NCBI GenBank assembly: GCA_006226775.1
Contig: SBGD01000050.1
Location: forward strand, 1 to 64,000
DNA length: 64,000 bases
Direction of reading: 5' to 3'
Source: Paracoccaceae bacterium
GTDB lineage: Bacteria > Pseudomonadota > Alphaproteobacteria > Rhodobacterales > Rhodobacteraceae
In this document: in pieces, positions 36,110 to 44,763 of the stretch
Numbering within the stretch: the stretch's first letter is position 1
Layout: each line of letters starts with the position of its first letter
Notes under the pieces: model-generated
The model's database searches: none
What the model saw: only the letters and a program-made list of their open reading frames with translations
What the model was told of the DNA's origin: nothing
Made by a program: the position numbers and the translations under genes

Positions 36110-36448
36110 TCAACCACCTTCTCCCGGCGCTTCCGAGAAATACTTCTCGAGCTTGCCGGGTTCGCCGTCGCGTTCCTCGGCCTCGGGCAGCGGGTCTTTC
36201 TTGGTGATGATCACCGGCCACATCTCGGCGTATTTGCGGTTGAATTCAACCCATTTCTCCATGTCCGGCTCGGTATCCGGGCGGATCGCATCGGCGGGGC
36301 ATTCCGGTTCGCAGACGCCGCAGTCGATGCACTCGTCGGGATGGATCACCAGCATGTTCTCGCCTTCGTAGAAGCAATCCACCGGACAGACCTCGACGCA
36401 GTCGGTGTATTTGCAGGCGATACATTTGTCGTTGACGATATAGGTCAT
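36110..36448 (-). CDS. fdxA: Seven-iron ferredoxin FdxA
   Basis: A 112-residue ferredoxin with a [3Fe-4S] and a [4Fe-4S] cluster. The pattern [17 protein letters not shown] and then [12 protein letters not shown] is that of the Azotobacter-type 7Fe FdI group, with the usual C-terminal extension. It carries electrons in the cytosol; the partner is not known. The start at 36448 (MTYIVNDKC) matches the family. Confidence 0.95.
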   Translation of the reverse strand: MTYIVNDKCIACKYTDCVEVCPVDCFYEGENMLVIHPDECIDCGVCEPECPADAIRPDTEPDMEKWVEFNRKYAEMWPVIITKKDPLPEAEERDGEPGKLEKYFSEAPGEGG

Positions 36449-36499
36449 GGCGGCGCCTCGTTCATGGCTCTCGGGCAACAGCTAAAACACGCGGACGGA

Positions 36500-36883
36500 T
36501 CATTCAAGCGTGCGGCGACGGTTAAGATCAAGGTTGCGACGTTCGCGCTTGGTCGGGCGCCCTTTTCCCTCGTATCCCGGGTTGGGCGGCATCCTGTCCC
36601 CGGTTTCCGGCTCCGGCGGGGACAGATCCTCGTAGAGGGTCTGCGCTTCCGGCGCCGGACCGCGCCGCGTGCCGAGTGCGACGATCCGGATCACCCGCAC
36701 CTGCCGGGCCTGCACGAAGGTCAGCACATGCCCGGGCGCGACCAGCCGCCCGGGTTTCGACACCCGGGTGCCGTCGACGCGCACCCCCTCGGTGGACACG
36801 GTCCTGGCGGCCAGGGTCCGGGTCTTGAAGAACCGGGCCTGCCAGAGCCATTTGTCGAGCCGAAGCTTGTCCTCCGCCGCCAA
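36500..36883 (-). CDS. S4-domain RNA-binding protein, Hsp15 family
   Basis: A 127-residue protein with an N-terminal S4 domain (LRLDKWLWQARFFKTRTLA) and a basic tail (RPTKRERRNLDLNRRR). It resembles HslR/Hsp15, which binds stalled 50S subunits carrying peptidyl-tRNA. It lies 3 bp after the helicase gene, so a joint role in RNA handling is likely. Confidence 0.88.
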   Translation of the reverse strand: MAAEDKLRLDKWLWQARFFKTRTLAARTVSTEGVRVDGTRVSKPGRLVAPGHVLTFVQARQVRVIRIVALGTRRGPAPEAQTLYEDLSPPEPETGDRMPPNPGYEGKGRPTKRERRNLDLNRRRTLE

Positions 36884-36886
36884 GCC

Positions 36887-39800
36887 TCAGCCCTTGTCCT
36901 TGAGCCCCATCAGCGCCGCGGCAAAGGGGTTGTCCGGGTCGATCCGGTCCTTCTTTTCGGGGCGCGCCTGGTAGGTCTTGGCACCGCCGTCCTGCCGCGG
37001 GCCCTTGCCCTTGGCGCCTTTCGGCGGCCTCGCGCCCTTGCCGCGGGGCTTCTGGTCGCGCTTGCCGCCGTCGCGCCTGGCGCCCTCGCGGTTGCCGCGG
37101 GGCCGGGTCTCGGCGCGCGGGCCACGGCCCCAGGTGAAGGTATAGAAGACCTCGATCTCGGGCGCGGCCTTCGCCGCATCGGGCTGCTCGCCCGGCGCCA
37201 ATTCGCCCGCAGAGGCGTCGACCGCGGGGATCGGATCGGCCGCGACCTCGGCCGGCACCTGGGTGGCGGCGGCCTCGGTGCTGTCGGAGGCCTCGGTCTG
37301 CGCCACCGCGTCGGTCGCCTCGGGGATGTCCGGGGTGTCGCTGGGCAGGGGTGCCGCGGTTGCCTCGGGGATCTCCGCGGTTTCACCGGGCGCAGGCACC
37401 TCGCCCGCCTCGGGGATCTCCGCGGTTTCGCCGGGTGCAGATGCCTCCGGGCCTTCGGCCCGCGCCGGATCGAGCCCGGGCGCGGCGGTGTCCATCACCG
37501 GGGTATCGGCGGCGGGGGTCTCGGGTTGCACGGCCTCGGTGACCACCGCATCGGCGGGTTTCACCTTGGTCCGCTCGCCCCGCTCGGCCTTGTAGCCAAG
37601 CCCCTGCATCAGGTCGGAGAACTGTTCCAGCGTCATGCCGGTGATCGACAGCATGTCGGGCTTGGCCTCGAAGCCGCCGCGGGTGTCCTCGGCGCGCAGC
37701 ATGTCGGCCAGGCGTTCCAGCATGTCGATGCGGATCGCCCGGGTGCCGGCCTTGCGATAGCCCGACATGGTGTCGGCGCCCTCGGGCGCCTGCGCATCGG
37801 CGGGCACGGTCACCAGCCCCGGCGGCGGCGCCTCGGGGAAGATGTCGAGCCCCTGCCACAGCGACCACAGCACCAGCCGCAGACGCGTCGGCGCAGGCTT
37901 CAGCAAGAGCGGCATGAAGATGGTGAACTGGCCGAAGCGCACGCCATGCTTGCGCAGCGCGCCGCGGGCGTCCTGATCGAGCGCCTTCACGTCATCGGCC
38001 ACCTGGGCGCGCGGGATTATGCCGAAGGATTCCACCATGCGGAAGGCAAAGCCCTTGGCCAGCCCGGTCAGCGCCTCGTCGCGGCTCATCGCCACCAGCG
38101 GCTCGAACAGCGTCGCCACCTTGCGGTCGATGAAATGCTGCAACCGGCGCTGCACCTTCTGGGCCACGTCGGCGCCGGCCTCGTCATCGACGAAGGCCTT
38201 GACCTCGGGCTTCAGAGGATCGGAGCCCTTGACCAGCTTGCCCACCGCCTGGTCGCCCCACATGAGGCCGCCCTGCTCGGTAAAGTCGATCTCGGTATCG
38301 GGCGCGTTGTAGAACCGGTCGGCGCGCAGGTGGAAATGCGGCGCAAGCGCCTGCAGCGACGCGGATTTCAGCGTCTTCGCCTCTTGTCCGGTGGCCTCCT
38401 TGTCCTGGCGGAACCGGAACCCCTCAAGACGGCCGACGAATTCGCCCTCGACCGTCACTTCACCATTGTCATTCACTTCGGCCAAGAGGGCCTCCTTCTG
38501 CTTCAACCGCCGCAGGAGCACGGATGTGCGGCGATCAACAAATCTCTGGGTCAGCGCCGCGTGCAACGCGTCCGACAACCTGTCTTCTACAGCGCGCGTC
38601 ACCCCGCGCCAATGGCTTTCGTCCGCCACCCAGCCCTTTCGCTGCGCGACATATGTCCACGTCCGGATATAGGCCAGGCGTTTCGACAAGGTGTCGATAT
38701 CGCCATCGGTGCGGTCGATCCGTCGCACCTGCCGCACCAGCCAGTCCTCGGACACGCGGCCATGCTCATGCAGCGCGCAGAAGATAACGCCCAGCAGCCC
38801 GGCATGTTCCGAATGGCTGATGCCGCGGAAATCCGGGATGCGGCAGACATCCCAGAGCAGCTTGACCGCCCCGGGGCCGGAGGCGCGGGCAAAGACCTCG
38901 TCCTCCTGCGACAGGGTGCGCAGGGCGCGCAGATCGTCGGAGTCGCGCGCCTTGAGCAGCAGGTCGTCGCCCGGCGGCGCCTCGAGCGATCCGATCAGCC
39001 GGTCAATGCTTCCGAACTCCAGCGCCGCATTGCGCCATTGAAGCTTCTTGAGCGGGGTGAACTGATGCGAACAGATCGCCTCGACCACCTCGTCACTAAG
39101 CGGCGGCGCCTCGCCGGTCACGCCGAAGGTGCCGTCACGCATCCCGCGCCCGGCGCGCCCGGCGATCTGCGCCAGCTCGTTGGGTTGCAGCGGGCGCATC
39201 CGCCGGCCGTCGAATTTCGACAGGCCGGAAAAGGCCACGTGATTGACGTCGAGGTTCAGCCCCATGCCGATGGCATCGGTGGCCACCAGGAAATCGACAT
39301 CGCCGTTCTGGTAAAGCGCCACCTGGGCATTGCGGGTGCGCGGGCTGAGCGCGCCCATCACCACCGCCGCGCCGCCCTTCTGGCGCCGCAGAAGCTCGGC
39401 AATCGCATAGACATTCTCGACCGAAAACCCGACAATCGCGCTGCGCGCCTGCAGTCGGCTTATCTTTTTCGAACCAATATAGCTCAATTGGCTCATCCGC
39501 TGGCGGCGCGAGAATTCCACCCCCGGCACAAGCGCCGCAATCGGCCCGCGCATGGTGTCCGAGCCCAAAAACAGCGTCTCGTGGGTGCCGCGCATCCGCA
39601 GCAGCCGGTCGGTGAAGACATGGCCGCGCTCGGGATCGGCGCAAAGCTGGATCTCGTCGATGGCGACGAAATCGGCGCCCATGCCCTCGGGCATCGCCTC
39701 GACCGTCGACACCCAGTACTGGGTGCGCGGCGGCACGATGCGTTCCTCGCCGGTGACCAGCGCCACCACCGAAGGGCCGCGGATGGCGACGATCTTGTCA

Positions 39801-39937
39801 TAGACCTCGCGCGCGAGCAGCCGCAGCGGCAAGCCGATGATGCCGGTGCGATAGCCCAGCATCCGCTCTATGGCATAATGGGTCTTGCCCGTGTTCGTGG
39901 GCCCCAGGACCGCAACGGTCCGTCCGTCCAGTGGCAT
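36887..39937 (-). CDS. Suv3-like superfamily 2 RNA helicase with disordered tail
   Basis: A 1016-residue helicase related to mitochondrial Suv3. Walker A is GPTNTGKT (12-19), the DExx motif is DEIQ (94-97), and motif VI is QIAGRAGRG. The Suv3-type C-terminal region runs to about 740. After that comes a long low-complexity Ala/Pro/Glu/Thr tail (about 770-930) that includes 15-residue repeats, and a final basic Arg/Gly/Lys segment (about 935-1000) likely to bind RNA. It is coupled to the S4 gene. It probably unwinds structured RNA in turnover or ribosome assembly. Confidence 0.87.
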   Translation of the reverse strand: MPLDGRTVAVLGPTNTGKTHYAIERMLGYRTGIIGLPLRLLAREVYDKIVAIRGPSVVALVTGEERIVPPRTQYWVSTVEAMPEGMGADFVAIDEIQLCADPERGHVFTDRLLRMRGTHETLFLGSDTMRGPIAALVPGVEFSRRQRMSQLSYIGSKKISRLQARSAIVGFSVENVYAIAELLRRQKGGAAVVMGALSPRTRNAQVALYQNGDVDFLVATDAIGMGLNLDVNHVAFSGLSKFDGRRMRPLQPNELAQIAGRAGRGMRDGTFGVTGEAPPLSDEVVEAICSHQFTPLKKLQWRNAALEFGSIDRLIGSLEAPPGDDLLLKARDSDDLRALRTLSQEDEVFARASGPGAVKLLWDVCRIPDFRGISHSEHAGLLGVIFCALHEHGRVSEDWLVRQVRRIDRTDGDIDTLSKRLAYIRTWTYVAQRKGWVADESHWRGVTRAVEDRLSDALHAALTQRFVDRRTSVLLRRLKQKEALLAEVNDNGEVTVEGEFVGRLEGFRFRQDKEATGQEAKTLKSASLQALAPHFHLRADRFYNAPDTEIDFTEQGGLMWGDQAVGKLVKGSDPLKPEVKAFVDDEAGADVAQKVQRRLQHFIDRKVATLFEPLVAMSRDEALTGLAKGFAFRMVESFGIIPRAQVADDVKALDQDARGALRKHGVRFGQFTIFMPLLLKPAPTRLRLVLWSLWQGLDIFPEAPPPGLVTVPADAQAPEGADTMSGYRKAGTRAIRIDMLERLADMLRAEDTRGGFEAKPDMLSITGMTLEQFSDLMQGLGYKAERGERTKVKPADAVVTEAVQPETPAADTPVMDTAAPGLDPARAEGPEASAPGETAEIPEAGEVPAPGETAEIPEATAAPLPSDTPDIPEATDAVAQTEASDSTEAAATQVPAEVAADPIPAVDASAGELAPGEQPDAAKAAPEIEVFYTFTWGRGPRAETRPRGNREGARRDGGKRDQKPRGKGARPPKGAKGKGPRQDGGAKTYQARPEKKDRIDPDNPFAAALMGLKDKG
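37317..37451 (-). repeat. Three 45-bp tandem repeats in the helicase tail
   Basis: Units begin at 37317, 37362 and 37407, spaced exactly 45 bp. The last two differ by two bases in their first 34. They encode 15-residue units of the form APGETAEIPEA with four more residues. The first unit on the plus strand is more diverged. Confidence 0.8.
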
Positions 39938-39964
39938 TCCGACCTCCGGGTCATGCAGAAATTG

Positions 39965-40525
39965 TCAGAGATCGCGGCCCCGGACCGCGTTTTTCAGCCG
40001 CTCGACGCCGTCTTGCGCGTCTTCGTCATGGGGGTTGAGGCGCAGTACCATCTCATAGCCGGCCAGGGCGCGCACCGGATCGTCCAGCGTCTCGAAGATC
40101 ACCGCCAGCCCGCGCATCGCGCCGAAGTGATCGGGGTTGAGCCGCAGGGCGGTCTCGAGATCGCCCAGCGCCGGCCCGATCATGTCGGCACGGTAAAAGG
40201 CCATGGCGCGCAGGTGATAGGCCTCGGCAAACTCCGGCGCATGGTCGGTCAGCGCGGTGAAATGCTCGATCGCGGTGCGATAATCCTCGACATCCATCGC
40301 ATCGCGCCCGCGCTTGAGCAGGAAATCCATCGCCGCCGAGCCGGATCTTGCCCATTCGCGGGTGATGTCGCGCTCGATCCGGCTGGCCTCGATGGGGTCG
40401 GCCTCGCGCAATTGCTGCAAAAGCGCGTCCTGGTCCGCCGCCCCCCCGGCAAGAGGTAGGGAAAACATGACTAGGCCGATTGCTGCCGCAACGCTAGGTT
40501 TGATGTACTGTCTGATCGCGTTCAT
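39965..40525 (-). CDS. Exported TPR-repeat protein
   Basis: A 186-residue protein with a signal peptide (residues 1-30, AGGAADQ) and about three TPR repeats (about 70-175, e.g. DYRTAIEHFTALTDHAPEFA and the NPDHFGAMRGLAVIFETL unit). It probably acts in the periplasm as a protein-interaction scaffold. It is 27 bp upstream of the helicase gene on the same strand. The start at 40525 is set by the signal peptide; much longer readings are spurious. Confidence 0.85.
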   Translation of the reverse strand: MNAIRQYIKPSVAAAIGLVMFSLPLAGGAADQDALLQQLREADPIEASRIERDITREWARSGSAAMDFLLKRGRDAMDVEDYRTAIEHFTALTDHAPEFAEAYHLRAMAFYRADMIGPALGDLETALRLNPDHFGAMRGLAVIFETLDDPVRALAGYEMVLRLNPHDEDAQDGVERLKNAVRGRDL

Positions 40526-40589
40526 AGTGCTTTCAATGTAGCGCAGCGGGGATGAAATACCACCCGCGATCGGACCATGGAGAGCAGAA

Positions 40590-40877
40590 ATGAGTGAACT
40601 ATTGTCGAAGGCGGTCGACGCCCTGAACGCACGCCTGACCGAGGGCTTCGACGGCACCGCCAAGTTCGTGATCGAGGACGAGGGCGCGATCATGATCGAC
40701 GAATCCGGCGCGCGCGCCGCCGACGAGGAAGCCGAGGTCACCCTGACCGCCGATGCCGAGACCTTCGAGTCGATTCTCGAGGGCGATCTCAACCCCACCG
40801 CGGCCTTCATGGGCGGCAAGCTGGCGGTTGACGGCGACATGGGCCAGGCGATGAAGCTGGGGACGGCCCTGTCCTGA
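40590..40877 (+). CDS. SCP2 sterol-carrier-domain protein
   Basis: A 95-residue single-domain SCP2 protein (about 10-93), with AEVTLTADAETFESILEGDLNPTAAFM split over the usual SCP2 core. It binds hydrophobic ligands such as acyl chains or isoprenoids. It overlaps the following hydrolase by one base (TGATG), suggesting the pair handles lipids together. It is divergent from the TPR gene. Confidence 0.9.
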   Translation: MSELLSKAVDALNARLTEGFDGTAKFVIEDEGAIMIDESGARAADEEAEVTLTADAETFESILEGDLNPTAAFMGGKLAVDGDMGQAMKLGTALS

Positions 40878-41854
40878 TGACCCTGACCCCGGCCCCCTAT
40901 TTCGACGACATTGCCGGTGCGCCTGCCGGTGGACGCACCTTCTGGCTGACGGCCGAGGACGGCATCCGCATCCGCATCGGCCATTGGCGCACCTCCGGCA
41001 CCCCGCTCGGGACCTACCTGATCTTTCCCGGCCGCACCGAGTTTGTCGAGAAATACGGGGTTTTCGCCGGGCAGTTGACCGCGGCGGGCTACGATGCCAT
41101 CGCCATCGACTGGCGTGGCCAGGGGCTGGCCGACCGGCTGCTGCCCGACCGCAGGGTCGGCCATGTCGACACCTTCGACGCCTACCAGCGCGACGTGCGC
41201 GCCGTGCTGGCCGCCCTGCCGCAGCTTGGCGTGCCCAAGCCGCTGTTCCTGCTGGGGCATTCCATGGGCGGCTGTATCGGGCTGCGGGCGCTTTACCACG
41301 ATCTGCCGGTGGTCGGCGCGGTCTTTACCGGCCCGATGTGGGGCATCCGCATCTCGGCGCCGATGCGCCCGGCGGCCTGGGCGGTCAGCTGGACCAGCCG
41401 CCAACTGGGGCTGAGTCATTACTACGCGCCCTCGACCGGCGCCGAGAGCTATGTCGCCACCGCGCCCTTCGCCGACAACCTGCTGACCCGCGACCGGCAG
41501 ATGTTCGACTTCATGAAACGCCAGGTCCGCGCCCATCCGGCGCTGGAGCTTGGCGGGCCGTCCTTGCACTGGCTGCACGAGGCGCTGCGCGAGACCCGCG
41601 CGCTGGCGGGCTTGCCCGCGCCCGGCATCCCCTGCGTGACCTTCGTCGGCGACAACGAGCGCATTGTCAGCGTGCCGCGCATCCGCGAACGCATGGCGAC
41701 ATGGCCGCGCGGGCGGCTGGAGGTGCTCAAGGACGCCGAGCACGAGGTGCTGATGGAGGGCCCCGAGACCCGCGCGCGGATTTTCGCGCTGACCTGCCAG
41801 CATTTCGAGCAAGCCTTTGGCATCACGGCGAAAAGACCCGCCGCCACCGCCTGA
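40877..41854 (+). CDS. Alpha/beta hydrolase, lysophospholipase-like
   Basis: A 325-residue alpha/beta hydrolase of the Hydrolase_4/monoacylglycerol-lipase type. It has the oxyanion region LIFPGRTEFVEKYGVFAG, the nucleophile motif GHSMGG, an Asp in VGDNERIVS and a His in DAEHEVLME, so the triad is complete. It is translationally coupled to the SCP2 protein. The substrate is probably a lipid ester. Confidence 0.9.
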   Translation: MTLTPAPYFDDIAGAPAGGRTFWLTAEDGIRIRIGHWRTSGTPLGTYLIFPGRTEFVEKYGVFAGQLTAAGYDAIAIDWRGQGLADRLLPDRRVGHVDTFDAYQRDVRAVLAALPQLGVPKPLFLLGHSMGGCIGLRALYHDLPVVGAVFTGPMWGIRISAPMRPAAWAVSWTSRQLGLSHYYAPSTGAESYVATAPFADNLLTRDRQMFDFMKRQVRAHPALELGGPSLHWLHEALRETRALAGLPAPGIPCVTFVGDNERIVSVPRIRERMATWPRGRLEVLKDAEHEVLMEGPETRARIFALTCQHFEQAFGITAKRPAATA

Positions 41855-41950
41855 GGCAAGGGTCTTGCGCAGGCGATCGACGCGCCCCTCCCTTGAACCC
41901 GCCCCCGCGACAGGCTTATCTCTGGCCAAATCACGAGATAAGGCCAAGCC

Positions 41951-43771
41951 ATGTTTTCCCTTCCCTTCCCCCTTCGCGACGCCAATGCCAGCTCTGGGAG
42001 CGGCGATCTCGGCGACCTGCCCGAATGGGATCTCTCCGATCTCTATGCCGCCGAGGACGCGCCGGAACTGGCCCGCGACCTGGACTGGCTGGAAACCGAA
42101 TGCGCCGCCTTCGCCGCCGATTACGAAGGCAAGCTGGCCACGCTCGACGCCGCGGGCCTGCTGACCTGCGTTCTGCGCAACGAGAAGATCTCCTCGGTCG
42201 CCGGGCGCATCATGTCCTTTGCCGGCCTGCGCTATTACCAGCAGACCACCGATGGCGCCCGCGCCAAGTTCATGTCCGACACCCAGGAAAAGATCACCAA
42301 TTTCACCACGCCGCTGGTGTTCTTCACGCTGGAATTGAACCGGCTCGAGGATGCCCATCTCGAAAAGCTGCTGGCCGACAACGCCGATCTGGCCCGCTAT
42401 CGCCCGGTGTTCCGCCGCATCCGCGCGATGAAACCCCATCAGCTTTCCGACGAGCTGGAAAAATTCCTGCATGATCTCGGCGTCGTCGGCGACGCCTGGG
42501 AGCGGCTCTTCGACGAGACCATCGCCGGGCTCGGCTTTACCGTCGATGGCGAGGATCTGGGCATCGAAGGCACGCTCAACCTGCTGACCGACCCGGACCG
42601 CGCCCGGCGCGAGGCCGCCGCGCGTGAACTGGCGCGGGTGTTCCAGGACAACGTGAAAATCTTCGCCCGGGTCCACAATACCCAGGCCAAGGAAAAGGAA
42701 GTGCTCGACCGCTGGCGCAAGATGCCCAGCGCCCAGACCGGTCGCCACCTGTCCAACGATGTCGAGCCCGAGGTGGTCGAAGCGCTGCGCAACGCGGTGG
42801 TCAAGGCCTACCCGCGCCTGTCGCACCGCTACTACGAACTCAAGCGCAAGTGGATGGGCCTTGACCGGATGCAGGTCTGGGACCGCAACGCGCCGCTGCC
42901 GATGGAGCAGACCCGCATCGTGAACTGGGACGAGGCGCGCGAGATCGTGTCGACCGCCTATGCCGGTTTCGACCCCCGGATGGCGGATCTCGCCGCGCCC
43001 TTCTTCGACAAGGGCTGGATCGACGCGGGCGTGAAACCGGGCAAGGCCCCGGGCGCCTTCGCCCATCCCACGGTGACCGACGTGCATCCTTACGTCATGC
43101 TCAACTACCTCGGCAAACCGCGCGACGTGATGACCCTGGCGCATGAGCTGGGCCATGGCGTCCACCAGCGGCTCGCCGCCGGTCAGGGCGAGATGCTGTC
43201 TTCCACGCCGCTGACCCTGGCCGAAACCGCCAGCGTGTTCGGCGAGATGCTGACCTTCCGCAAGCTGCTGGACGGCGCGAAAACCCCTGCCGAACGCAAG
43301 GTGCTGCTGGCGGGCAAGGTCGAGGACATGATCAACACCGTGGTCCGCCAGATCGCCTTCTACGATTTCGAGTGCAAGCTGCACGCCGCCCGCCGCGAGG
43401 GCGAATTGACCCCCGAGGACATCAATGCGCTGTGGATGTCGGTCCAGGCCGAAAGCCTCGGCCCGGCGTTCGATTACATGGAGGGCTACGAGACCTTTTG
43501 GGCCTATATCCCGCATTTCGTGCATTCGCCCTTCTACGTCTATGCCTATGCCTTCGGCGACGGGCTGGTGAACGCGCTCTATGCCGCCTACGAGGCCGAG
43601 CCGGAGGGCTTCCAGGAGAAATATTTCGACATGCTGAAGGCCGGCGGCTCGAAACACCACAAGGAACTCCTGGCGCCCTTCGGCCTCGACGCCTCGGACC
43701 CGGCCTTCTGGGACAAGGGGCTGTCGATGATCGAAGGTTTCATCGACGAGCTCGAAGCCCTCGAAGACTGA
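41951..43771 (+). CDS. pepF: Oligoendopeptidase F, M3 family
   Basis: A 606-residue zinc metallopeptidase. The HExxH site is AHELGHGVHQ near residue 398, and the third ligand is the Glu in ETASVFGEML. M3B oligoendopeptidases cleave peptides of about 7-17 residues in the cytosol and would fit with the peptide importer in this window, though they are not adjacent. A 96-bp gap separates it from the hydrolase. No signal peptide is present. Confidence 0.94.
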   Translation: MFSLPFPLRDANASSGSGDLGDLPEWDLSDLYAAEDAPELARDLDWLETECAAFAADYEGKLATLDAAGLLTCVLRNEKISSVAGRIMSFAGLRYYQQTTDGARAKFMSDTQEKITNFTTPLVFFTLELNRLEDAHLEKLLADNADLARYRPVFRRIRAMKPHQLSDELEKFLHDLGVVGDAWERLFDETIAGLGFTVDGEDLGIEGTLNLLTDPDRARREAAARELARVFQDNVKIFARVHNTQAKEKEVLDRWRKMPSAQTGRHLSNDVEPEVVEALRNAVVKAYPRLSHRYYELKRKWMGLDRMQVWDRNAPLPMEQTRIVNWDEAREIVSTAYAGFDPRMADLAAPFFDKGWIDAGVKPGKAPGAFAHPTVTDVHPYVMLNYLGKPRDVMTLAHELGHGVHQRLAAGQGEMLSSTPLTLAETASVFGEMLTFRKLLDGAKTPAERKVLLAGKVEDMINTVVRQIAFYDFECKLHAARREGELTPEDINALWMSVQAESLGPAFDYMEGYETFWAYIPHFVHSPFYVYAYAFGDGLVNALYAAYEAEPEGFQEKYFDMLKAGGSKHHKELLAPFGLDASDPAFWDKGLSMIEGFIDELEALED

Positions 43772-43780
43772 GCGCCAGGC

Positions 43781-43859
43781 GTGAGTCGTCTGCGGGTCAA
43801 GGATGCCGAAGGCACCGCCGCAGGCGGCGCGCAGCGTCCTTGACGCGCAGGCGACTCAC
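43781..43859. repeat. Long imperfect inverted repeat
   Basis: A 26-base left arm (43781-43806) pairs with a right arm (43834-43859) over 26 positions with one G-G mismatch and two G-U pairs. The 27-base loop holds a further CCGCC/GGCGG stem. It begins 10 bp after the pepF stop. No T-run follows. The 286-bp gap 43772-44057 holds this, the next hairpin and no gene. Confidence 0.8.
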
Positions 43860-43878
43860 AAGACACTGGACGCGGCGC

Positions 43879-43903
43879 GTTCAGGGCACACCTGCCCCTG
43901 AAC
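43879..43903. repeat. Second hairpin after pepF
   Basis: GTTCAGGG (43879-43886) pairs with CCCTGAAC (43896-43903), extended by CA/TG with one bulged base. It lies 20 bp beyond the long inverted repeat and may form a compound terminator with it. Confidence 0.5.
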
Positions 43904-44057
43904 CGCTTCTCAGCAGAAAATCCCATCCCTCCACCCGAGACCCCGTTACCCAATTCAAGCACCGCGCGCCTGCGGAGGCGGGGTGGGTGGGCAGGAGCCT
44001 TGGCAGGCGCGCGTCCCGCACTGGACATCCCGCGCCCGACGCGGCAGGTCTTCCCCC

Positions 44058-44414
44058 ATGCTGACGCTCGACAATATCCTCACCGACCGAGGCTCGAAAT
44101 ACGCCGTCTCCGGCGCGCCCTGTGCCTCCGAGCAGGCCGCGAAGGACCTTCTCAAGACCCTGAAGAAACAGAAGAAATTCGCGAAGGCCACGCATAACAC
44201 CTGGGGTGTCCTGCTGCCCGACGGCCCGCTCAAGGGCGACGACGGCGAAAGCGGCGCCGGCAACGTGATCCTGCGGATGCTCGAACGCGACGAGATCCGC
44301 AACCACCTGGTGATCGTCACCCGCTGGTACGGCGGCAAGCACCTGGGCGGCGACCGTTTCCGCCATGTCCAGACCGCCGTGCGCGCCTATCTCGAGGCCG
44401 CAAGGCTCACTTGA
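44058..44414 (+). CDS. IMPACT/YigZ-family protein (UPF0029)
   Basis: A 118-residue protein with a single UPF0029 domain. The signature VTRWYGGKHLGGDRFRHVQ matches the YGG-x-LG pattern of IMPACT/YigZ. Eukaryotic IMPACT regulates Gcn2; the bacterial role is uncertain. It lacks the YigZ C-terminal domain, so it is short. The start at 44058 is chosen by family alignment. It converges on the zinc-finger gene with an 8-bp overlap. Confidence 0.85.
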   Translation: MLTLDNILTDRGSKYAVSGAPCASEQAAKDLLKTLKKQKKFAKATHNTWGVLLPDGPLKGDDGESGAGNVILRMLERDEIRNHLVIVTRWYGGKHLGGDRFRHVQTAVRAYLEAARLT

Positions 44415-44676
44415 GCTGACTGTCCTTGGAGCCGCGCCGGTTGATCCCGCCGCGCGCCTGGTGCGCGCCGTCGCGCTCCTGCTGGCAATCGATGCAGAGC
44501 TTGACGCCGGGCAGCGCCTGGCGCCGCGCCTCGGGGATTTCCTCTTCGCATTCGGCGCAATGGGTCAGGCTTTCGCCCACCGGCCTGCGCCGCGCCCGCA
44601 TCCGGGCCAGCTCGTCGCTGACCGATGCTTCGATCTGCTCGTTCACCGCGCCATCGCGCGCCCATCCTCCGGCCAT
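44407..44676 (-). CDS. DksA/TraR-type zinc-finger protein
   Basis: An 89-residue protein with a C4 zinc finger: Cys40-x2-Cys43 (THCAEC) and Cys61-x2-Cys64 (LCIDC). The N-terminal helix is short, as in TraR-like members that bind the RNA polymerase secondary channel. GGAGGT lies just before the ATG at 44676. It follows a degenerate hydrolase gene on the same strand after 87 bp. Confidence 0.88.
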   Translation of the reverse strand: MAGGWARDGAVNEQIEASVSDELARMRARRRPVGESLTHCAECEEEIPEARRQALPGVKLCIDCQQERDGAHQARGGINRRGSKDSQLK

Positions 44677-44763
44677 GGCCACCTCCTGCTGCAACAGGCA
44701 AATCTAGGGGCGCGCGCGCTGCCGTTCAATCCCGGGGGGCGGAAAGACCGGATCCGAAGCGCC

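Noticed and set aside
36341-40459. A 1372-codon open frame on the plus strand opposite the helicase
   Set aside because: It mirrors the helicase, S4 and TPR genes; it has no recognisable domain and arises from high GC third positions.
39965-43660. A 1231-codon minus-strand frame covering pepF and the hydrolase
   Set aside because: Only its last 186 codons are real (the TPR protein with its signal peptide); the rest is antisense to pepF, SCP2 and the hydrolase.
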